Part shown: positions 58,738-64,000 of the stretch, piece by piece
How positions within the stretch are numbered: position 1 is the stretch's first letter
Layout of the letters: each line of letters begins with the position of its first letter
Assembly: GCF_900114165.1 (NCBI RefSeq)
Contig: NZ_FOSB01000003.1
Location: 303,024 to 367,023, forward strand
Source: Halobacillus dabanensis
Lineage (GTDB): Bacteria > Bacillota > Bacilli > Bacillales > Halobacillaceae
Direction of reading: 5' to 3'
Length of the DNA stretch: 64,000 nucleotides
Made by a program: the position numbers and the translations under genes
Notes under the pieces: generated by a model
Database searches by the model: none
What the model saw: only the letters and a program-made list of their open reading frames with translations
What the model was told of the DNA's origin: nothing

Positions 58738-59742
58738 ATGATTTCAAATTACGATAATATGCTATCTTGGGTAGAAGCCATAAAAGAGAAAAATAACAGT
58801 TCAGCTGCTGCCCTAACTGTAATTAAAGACAATGAGATTGTTTTAGAACACTATAGTGGATCTCATTCAAATACGGAAAGCTCACTACCTGTAAATGATA
58901 AATCCAGATTCAATGTAGCTTCTGCAAGAAAGAGTTATTTAGGGTTGTGTATCGCCTTTGCTTTATATGAAGGGAAAATACATAGCCTTGATGATTATGC
59001 TAGTGAGTATTTTAAAGACATAAACCCATACATACTTAAAGACACCACAATTCGCCATTTAGTTACTCATACACATGGTTTGGACGAAAATTCAGAAGGA
59101 GAGATTATTAGAGAGTTTAATCCTGGAGAAAAGTGGGCCTACAGAGGAATCAATATCAAACTGATAACTCAACTAATTCATAAAATATTCGGTCTATCCT
59201 TTCCAGAACTTCTGTATCAAAAAGTGTTCTTACCAATGGGGATGAGGGAAACATGGTGGGAATCTAAAGACAGTGATGAATTAGTAAAAGTAATAATTGA
59301 TCCTAATAAGAGTGGAGAAGATACTACAGGATCTACTGAAGATGGAATGGAATCCAACCTGTTTGTTTCTGCTCGTGAATTTGCTCTTTGGGGGAACCTC
59401 TTCTTAAATAAAGGGGAGATAAACGGCAAGCAAATTGTGCCTAAGGAAGTAATTGAACTAGCGATTAGCATACATACACCAGATCGCCTAGCAAAGGAAT
59501 ATCCACGTAACGGTATGTTTTGGTTTGTGCAGGATATTCCTAGAGAATTGAGTGAATTAGGTGAGCGAGTATCAAGTGGATCTTTTCAAATCTTAGGAAT
59601 TACAGGGCCAACTTTGTTAGTCATTCCAAAATACAATGTTGTAGTCGCAAAAATGTACAACAAGAGATATAACTATGGAAATGAGGACTATCTATACTAT
59701 CTAAAAGAATTTAGCAACATAGTATCTGATACTTATAAGTAA
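58738..59742 (+). CDS. Serine hydrolase of the class C beta-lactamase family
   Basis: 334 residues, no signal peptide. The SxxK motif is S62-A-R-K65 (NVASARKSYLG), Y135 lies in WAYRGIN at the second motif, and HTHGLDE and the NGMFWFVQDI stretch are family-typical. Members include esterases and peptidases; beta-lactam hydrolysis is not implied. ATG after GGGAGTGG. Followed 24 nt later by a Nudix gene in the same unit. Confidence 0.87.
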   Translation: MISNYDNMLSWVEAIKEKNNSSAAALTVIKDNEIVLEHYSGSHSNTESSLPVNDKSRFNVASARKSYLGLCIAFALYEGKIHSLDDYASEYFKDINPYILKDTTIRHLVTHTHGLDENSEGEIIREFNPGEKWAYRGINIKLITQLIHKIFGLSFPELLYQKVFLPMGMRETWWESKDSDELVKVIIDPNKSGEDTTGSTEDGMESNLFVSAREFALWGNLFLNKGEINGKQIVPKEVIELAISIHTPDRLAKEYPRNGMFWFVQDIPRELSELGERVSSGSFQILGITGPTLLVIPKYNVVVAKMYNKRYNYGNEDYLYYLKEFSNIVSDTYK

Positions 59743-59766
59743 AGAAGTTTAAACGGGGGAGCTTTT

Positions 59767-60174
59767 ATGGACAAGTCCTTTTCAAGGACGTTAATCAAAG
59801 ATAGTGATGGTGATGTCTTAGTAGTTCAAGACAGAGATAACTTATGGAATCTTCCTGGTGGGAAAAGAGAAGAAGGTGAAACACCTAGACAATGTGCCAA
59901 AAGGGAAGTTAAAGAAGAGGTAGGAATTCGAGTTAATCAACTTTTTGAAATACACCAAGGAACATACTATTTTTCTGGAATTAAGTGGACCGGCCACTTC
60001 TTTATAGCTAATTCAGTGAGTGGAACACCTTCTTTGAATGAAATGAATAAAATTAAGGGGATTCGATTCGTAAAGGACTATAATCAAGCTGAATTTCCTG
60101 AAGAGTTATTGGAAAGTGTTAAATACTTGTTCGAAGATCCAAAAATTAAGCTTGAATCTACATATTGGAATTAG
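59767..60174 (+). CDS. Nudix hydrolase
   Basis: 135 residues with a perfect Nudix box (GGKREEGETPRQCAKREVKE then EVGIRV). ATG follows GGGGGAG. It shares a transcription unit with the serine hydrolase, without a tag in between, unlike every other junction in the array. Confidence 0.88.
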   Translation: MDKSFSRTLIKDSDGDVLVVQDRDNLWNLPGGKREEGETPRQCAKREVKEEVGIRVNQLFEIHQGTYYFSGIKWTGHFFIANSVSGTPSLNEMNKIKGIRFVKDYNQAEFPEELLESVKYLFEDPKIKLESTYWN

Positions 60175-60200
60175 AGAAAGATTTATTAGTTACATAAAGT

Positions 60201-60233
60201 TACCTCGAATTCGAGTCTTCAAGTAACGGGGGC
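60201..60233 (+). repeat. Array tag 4
   Basis: TACCTCGAATTCGAGTCTTC then AAGTAACGGGGGC, 27 nt after the second Nudix stop. Confidence 0.8.
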
Positions 60234-60281
60234 ATTCTACATTATAAAGTAATTGATTATTAATCCTTAAAAAATTTATCA

Positions 60282-60749
60282 ATGAAGGGAAAGGTGATTT
60301 ATATCTCAGATTACACAATGGAGATTAGGAAATTGGTTGGCAGTAGACCCTTAATAGTGACAGGATCCACAGTGTTGGTATTTAACAATTCTAAAAAACT
60401 GTTACTACAGCAACGTTCAGATACCGAAGAATGGGGGTTACCTGGAGGGGCTATGGAGCCTGGAGAAAATTTGGAACAAACAGCTGCTAGGGAACTTTTT
60501 GAAGAGACAGGACTTAGAGCTGAGCACTTTAAGTTTATTGATATACTATCTGGTGAGGGACTTTATTTTAAATACCCGAATGGTGATGAGGTTTATAACG
60601 TGATAAGTATTTATGAAGCACTGGATACATACGGAGAATTAGTGATGGTTGACGGAGAGAGTTTAAATTTAAAATACTTCGCTATGGATAAATTACCAAT
60701 AAATATTGATGAAAGAGCAGAATTGATCATAGATAGATACTTGCTGTAA
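60282..60749 (+). CDS. Nudix hydrolase
   Basis: 155 residues if started at ATG 60282; GTG 60294 and ATG 60318 (MEIRKLVGSRPLIV) are alternatives, and the ribosome site AAGGGAAAGG fits a start near 60294-60318 better. The Nudix box is GGAMEPGENLEQTAARELFE then ETGLRA. The LVGSRPLIV opening is typical of a Bacillus Nudix subgroup. Confidence 0.85.
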   Translation: MKGKVIYISDYTMEIRKLVGSRPLIVTGSTVLVFNNSKKLLLQQRSDTEEWGLPGGAMEPGENLEQTAARELFEETGLRAEHFKFIDILSGEGLYFKYPNGDEVYNVISIYEALDTYGELVMVDGESLNLKYFAMDKLPINIDERAELIIDRYLL

Positions 60750-60814
60750 ACATAGAGAAATAATATCCAGCTAGTACACGAGGGGAAAAGGAAAAAAGCG
60801 CTGAATTTTGTTTT

Positions 60815-60919
60815 TATCTCAATTTCGAGTCTTACAGAAACGGGGGCAATTCTGAAACAGAAGAATTGCCCTATTTTTAATGTTTTGGGCAGGATTGTGT
60901 AAGACTCAGTTTCGAGATA
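60815..60919 (+). repeat. Array tag 5, complete with both arms
   Basis: Left part TATCTCAATTTCGAGTCTTA then CAGAAACGGGGGC (60815-60847). It continues into a terminator stem GGGCAATTCT/AGAATTGCCC with ATTTTT, then the right arm TAAGACTCAGTTTCGAGATA (60900-60919), the inverted mate of the left arm. Confidence 0.8.
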
Positions 60920-61036
60920 ATTACAAAAATGATTGCATTGTTCGGTTATGGAATTATTTGGATGAATAATGGTATAGTTAAATAAAGATCATCAACGCAA
61001 AACAGAGATTTCACCTAACAAAGAGGGGGAGTTGTT

Positions 61037-61318
61037 ATGATGAATTCTGGAATGGTGGATAGCTTGCTTTCGAGCGTTCCAATTATTGTTTTAGTCTTTG
61101 CTTGTGTCGGGATTGTTTGGAGTGTCTTGAAAAAAAGAAAATATTTAATTGGATTTGTATTCCTCCTCTTAGGGGGAGGAATTCATTACTGGGGTCTGTA
61201 CGTAGGAGAATGGGAAGGGATGGGTATCTCTTTATTCTTTGGCGGGGGAATCGTTCTTCTTGGTTTATTAACTCTACTACTTACTTTTGTTTATTCTAAA
61301 ATAATGGTAGCTAATTAA
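61037..61318 (+). CDS. Membrane protein, unknown
   Basis: 93 residues, three helices (VPIIVLVFACVGIVWSVL, YLIGFVFLLLGGGIHYWGLY, FFGGGIVLLGLLTLLLTF). ATG 61037 or 61040 after AGAGGGGGAG. The stop codon touches the partial array tag 6. Not recognised. Confidence 0.65.
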   Translation: MMNSGMVDSLLSSVPIIVLVFACVGIVWSVLKKRKYLIGFVFLLLGGGIHYWGLYVGEWEGMGISLFFGGGIVLLGLLTLLLTFVYSKIMVAN

Positions 61319-61330
61319 ACAAACGGGGGC
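61317..61330 (+). repeat. Array tag 6, partial
   Basis: Only the 3' core AAACAAACGGGGGC is present, abutting the stop codon at 61318. It is followed by a stem CGATAGC/GCTATCG at 61361-61383. The 5' part of the tag seems replaced by the coding sequence. Confidence 0.6.
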
Positions 61331-61444
61331 TATTGTTTAAAAGGTCTTACTTTATCGAGGCGATAGCTGTACAGCGGCTATCGCTTATTATTCTAACGTA
61401 GCAGTTTAGTAAACTTATAAACCCAAACGAAAGAGGGCGTGTTA

Positions 61445-61957
61445 ATGAATGCTTCATTTTCACTTCGCTTCAAAGCTTTCATAATTGATTACATACTTAT
61501 TCTCATTTATTTAGTCGGACTTTTTATTTTCAGTGTATTTCTATCTCCATTCTTACAGAAATTCTTCACCGGTTCACTAATTGTAGCTCAGGTAACAGGT
61601 TTTTTATTGGTAACTTTACCTGTATCACTTTATTTTATTATTAGTGATTCGAACGTTGTTGAACAGTCTTTTGGAAAGAGGAAAGTTGGTATACGTGTTG
61701 TTGGAAACAAAGAGGAGGCATTAACAATGCCACATGCAACTTTTCGGACCATCCTAAAGTTTTTGCCTTGGGAGTTGTCACATTTCTTTGTATATCGACT
61801 CATTTATATAGGTGATGGCGAAGTACCGTTCACCCAATATTTGCTAGCGGGGCTTATCTATGTACTTATATTTGCATACATATTAACAGCCGTTTTTACG
61901 AGAAAGAAACAATCCCTATACGATATAGTGGCAAAAACACATGTGGTTAAGGTCTAA
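61445..61957 (+). CDS. RDD family membrane protein
   Basis: 170 residues from ATG 61445, 7 nt after AAGAGGG. RDD start (SFSLRFKAFIIDYILILIYL), QSFGKRKVGIRVVG after the second helix pair, and the final KKQSLYDIVAKTHVV are all typical. Transport-linked role likely, substrate unknown. Confidence 0.85.
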   Translation: MNASFSLRFKAFIIDYILILIYLVGLFIFSVFLSPFLQKFFTGSLIVAQVTGFLLVTLPVSLYFIISDSNVVEQSFGKRKVGIRVVGNKEEALTMPHATFRTILKFLPWELSHFFVYRLIYIGDGEVPFTQYLLAGLIYVLIFAYILTAVFTRKKQSLYDIVAKTHVVKV

Positions 61958-62030
61958 CTAACATATCTATGTGATATTTAAAATTTTTTATTGCACCAAC
62001 GGGAGCACTTGTTGAAGATATCTGCTTCAA

Positions 62031-62063
62031 TATCTCGAAACCAAGTCTTCCGTTATAGGGGGC
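62031..62063 (+). repeat. Array tag 7
   Basis: TATCTCGAAACCAAGTCTTC then CGTTATAGGGGGC. The preceding CTGCTTCAA is shared with tag 2. It continues into the stem GGGCGATT/AATCGTCC with T residues. A further relic AACGGGAGC occurs at 61999. Confidence 0.8.
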
Positions 62064-62156
62064 GATTATCTAACAAGAGGAAATCGTCCTTTCGTTATTT
62101 ATATAAGTGGAGTTGAATAGTAAAATAAAGGAAAGATATTGAGGAGGACCTGAATA

Positions 62157-62792
62157 TTGAAAGTAGAGGAAAAAGAAAATTTAATTGGGGACAAGAAGCA
62201 TAAATATACCCATATTCAGAATAACTCTAACAAAGTTTGCTTCATGTTTTCTGGAGCTGGATATACATATGACAAGCCTTTATTTTATTATTCAACTATG
62301 AAATTTATAGAAGATAAAGTCGACATAGTCCATGTCCATTACAATTACTCAAAAAATATATTAAATCTCCCTATAACGAAATTAGCAAAGATCATTATAA
62401 ATGATGTATATCCAATAGTTAAGGATGTTCTCGCAAGTCATGAGTATGAAGAAATCGTATTTTTGGGTAAGTCCCTGGGAACTATCCCCATTGTCTATCA
62501 ATTATTAGATGAATTCTCAGGATCAAAATTTGTATTGCTGACCCCCCTGCTAAAATACGACATTGTTATGGAAATCTTACTAGATAGTCCCCGTAATTTT
62601 CTAGTGATTACAGGGAAAAACGACCACCATTATTTTGCAGAAAAAGTTGAAGCTTTGAACCAAAGAGAAAATATTATGGTAAAGGAATTTGAAGGAGCTA
62701 ACCATTCTTTAGATGTTGAACCATTTAACACGATAGGATCTATTTCTGTTTTAAGTGATGCTATACACGCCATAAATGAGTACTTAAAGTGA
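62157..62792 (+). CDS. Alpha/beta hydrolase fold protein
   Basis: 211 residues from TTG 62157, 9 nt after GAGGAGG. FMFSGAGYTYDKPLFYY forms the first strand and oxyanion loop, S106 is the nucleophile in LGKSLGT, D156 the acid in TGKNDHHYF, and H183 the base in EGANHSLD. A complete small hydrolase; substrate unknown. Confidence 0.82.
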   Translation: MKVEEKENLIGDKKHKYTHIQNNSNKVCFMFSGAGYTYDKPLFYYSTMKFIEDKVDIVHVHYNYSKNILNLPITKLAKIIINDVYPIVKDVLASHEYEEIVFLGKSLGTIPIVYQLLDEFSGSKFVLLTPLLKYDIVMEILLDSPRNFLVITGKNDHHYFAEKVEALNQRENIMVKEFEGANHSLDVEPFNTIGSISVLSDAIHAINEYLK

Positions 62793-62795
62793 ATT

Positions 62796-62828
62796 TGTCT
62801 TGAATTCGAGTCTTAAAGAAAAGGGGGC
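62796..62828 (+). repeat. Array tag 8
   Basis: TGTCTTGAATTCGAGTCTTA then AAGAAAAGGGGGC, 4 nt after the hydrolase stop. It leads into a strong terminator GGCGATTATCT/AGATAGTCGCC followed by TTTTCTTTATTTTT (62824-62867). Confidence 0.8.
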
Positions 62829-63000
62829 GATTATCTAATATAAGATAGTCGCCTTTTCTTTATTTTTGAGAAGTAGAAAAGCTTGGTTAGGGAGAATCAA
62901 ACGTTACTATAATCCTTTAATCTTACCTTGAGTATATCAAGGGGTTTTGAAATAATAAGCATTAGTCTATATATAATTTTAGATTTGAAAGGAGGAACAG

Positions 63001-63828
63001 ATGAATCAAAAGAAGATAGGTTTTAGAAATGTAAAACTATGGCCAATCATACCTTTCGTATTAGTTTGGGAAGTATCTTATGCGCTATTTTCAATTGGTT
63101 TCGATCCCAGTGAATCAACTACTGAGATAGCAGATATTACTTTATACATATTTATTTTTTTATGGATTTGCCTTGAGCTATCCAAAAGAGGGATGAGGTT
63201 TTCAAAATTAAGCACTAAAAATGATGTCAAGATTCCTTGGATTAGAATGCTTTCCTTTGTTCCATTAGTAAAAATTACGGCAGCAGCCTTAATTATGACT
63301 CTTGGAGTTTCCATTCTTTTTGCATTTCCTGACATAGGTGATGTCCCTTTAGCAGATCAAAGACTGCAGAACCAAGCGTTGCCTTCTAATATTCTGATGA
63401 AAATTACTTTAGCTGTTGTATTAGCTCCAGTTATAGAAGAGCTATTTTTTAGGGGAATGATGCTTAACAAGTTTGTTATAAAATACGGCCGTATCAAAGG
63501 TGTGGTATTTACTGCAATCTTATTTACAACTGGTCACCCCTTTAGTTTCTTTAGTGCTTTCTTGATGTCTATATTGTTCTCAATAGCTTATCTGAAAACC
63601 GGTAAAATATATGTTCCGATTATCTTACACTCTTTTGGGAATCTCTTAGCTTTAATGAATGAACTCTACCTTTCACCTATGTTAATGGGGAGTGAGGAAA
63701 CTCAATCATTACCTACCCAAATGGATTTGATTGTTATTGTTATCATTGCTGGTATATTACTTTTTGCGACGGTTTTTGGATTAATCAAACTTTATCCAAG
63801 GGAAAAAGGATTTCACCTTCAACTTTAG
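63001..63828 (+). CDS. CPBP family intramembrane endopeptidase
   Basis: 275 residues, seven to eight helices. The Abi/CPBP motifs are E146-E147-x3-R151 (IEELFFRGMML), the second motif TTGHPFSFF with its histidine, and the third ILHSFGNLLAL. Related to Rce1-type glutamyl proteases; bacterial members act in peptide maturation or self-immunity. ATG after AAAGGAGG. Confidence 0.88.
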   Translation: MNQKKIGFRNVKLWPIIPFVLVWEVSYALFSIGFDPSESTTEIADITLYIFIFLWICLELSKRGMRFSKLSTKNDVKIPWIRMLSFVPLVKITAAALIMTLGVSILFAFPDIGDVPLADQRLQNQALPSNILMKITLAVVLAPVIEELFFRGMMLNKFVIKYGRIKGVVFTAILFTTGHPFSFFSAFLMSILFSIAYLKTGKIYVPIILHSFGNLLALMNELYLSPMLMGSEETQSLPTQMDLIVIVIIAGILLFATVFGLIKLYPREKGFHLQL

Positions 63829-63884
63829 GAGAGTTTTTTCTAGATAACTGAATAATTAGTTTAAAAACATTTCTAAGTTCAACT

Positions 63885-63917
63885 TATCTTGAAACGGAGT
63901 CTTAAAGAAACGGGGGC
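63885..63917 (+). repeat. Array tag 9
   Basis: TATCTTGAAACGGAGTCTTA then AAGAAACGGGGGC, 57 nt after the CPBP stop. It leads into GCTAAT ... ATTAGC (63915-63957). The array probably goes on beyond the window. Confidence 0.8.
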
Positions 63918-63966
63918 TAATCTTTAATATTTGACACTAATCAAATAGTTCATTAGCTGGGAAGTA

Positions 63967-64000
63967 AAAGGACGCAACTTTACGAACGTTGCGTCCTTTT
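63967..64000 (+). terminator. Terminator at the window end
   Basis: AAAAGGACGCAAC and GTTGCGTCCTTTT pair perfectly (13 bp) around an 8-nt loop. Confidence 0.75.

Noticed and set aside
54446..63917. Calling the tagged array an integron or a CRISPR array
   Set aside because: No tyrosine recombinase or cas gene is visible, spacing between tags is irregular (0.5-3.6 kb) and filled with genes, and integron core sites are not evident.

Overview
The window reads as chromosome of a low- to mid-GC, spore-forming member of the Bacillaceae. A moderately halophilic genus such as Halobacillus or a close relative fits best. The evidence is strong GGAGG ribosome binding sites, GTG/TTG starts, Bacillus-type genes (azr next to yhcY/yhcZ, a YaaH/SleL-type spore hydrolase, a tyrosine T-box, TyrZ, KtrB) and CrtQ/CrtO-type carotenoid glycosylation and acylation genes. 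The genus is an inference.

Layout. 0.2-9.3 kb: small metabolic and stress genes (DUF4256 protein, a cupin-XRE regulator divergent from an efflux pump, acetyltransferases, a broken lipoprotein gene, azoreductase azr beside the YhcY/YhcZ two-component pair). 9.4-13.7 kb: a LacI-controlled sugar locus (regulator, sugar-binding lipoprotein, GH13 glucosidase) with four matching operators but no permease genes. 13.9-19.9 kb: a PspC protein under a SigW-like promoter, an AAA ATPase, an ABC-2 exporter pair, and acetyltransferase/kinase/VOC genes including one frameshifted VOC gene. 20-31.7 kb: spore hydrolase, manganese catalase, two esterases divergent from crtQ-crtO, a DUF4097 protein and several decayed genes. 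31.75-40.1 kb: an AT-rich island with a Tn552-like transposition module (resolvase, DDE transposase, AAA ATPase) next to a WapA/RHS-type polymorphic toxin and its probable immunity gene; the toxin gene is split by a frameshift in a run of six G. 40.9-52 kb: KtrB, then extra-copy-type housekeeping genes (HisRS, a DnaN-like sliding clamp, TyrZ). The HisRS gene is preceded by a possible His-codon leader peptide plus terminator, and tyrZ by a tyrosine T-box with a REP-like repeat behind it. 52-64 kb: an AT-rich accessory region of single small genes (aminoglycoside adenylyltransferase, three Nudix hydrolases, serine hydrolase, RDD protein, alpha/beta hydrolase, CPBP protease).

The most unusual feature is in the last 10 kb. 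At least nine copies of a conserved tag of about 33 nt lie in one orientation, each just 3' of a gene or gene pair and each running into a gene-specific hairpin. The arrangement (gene, tag, gene, tag) resembles a cassette array. No integrase is visible in the window, and the mechanism is unknown.

Many genes here carry frameshifts or stops (lipoprotein at 2.7-3.6 kb, VOC at 17.8 kb, lipoprotein at 29.3-30.0 kb, hydrolase tail at 49.0 kb, IS remnant at 47.1 kb, RHS toxin). Active decay and turnover of accessory genes is likely, though some single-base lesions could be sequencing errors. All family assignments were made by reading motifs, without database searches.
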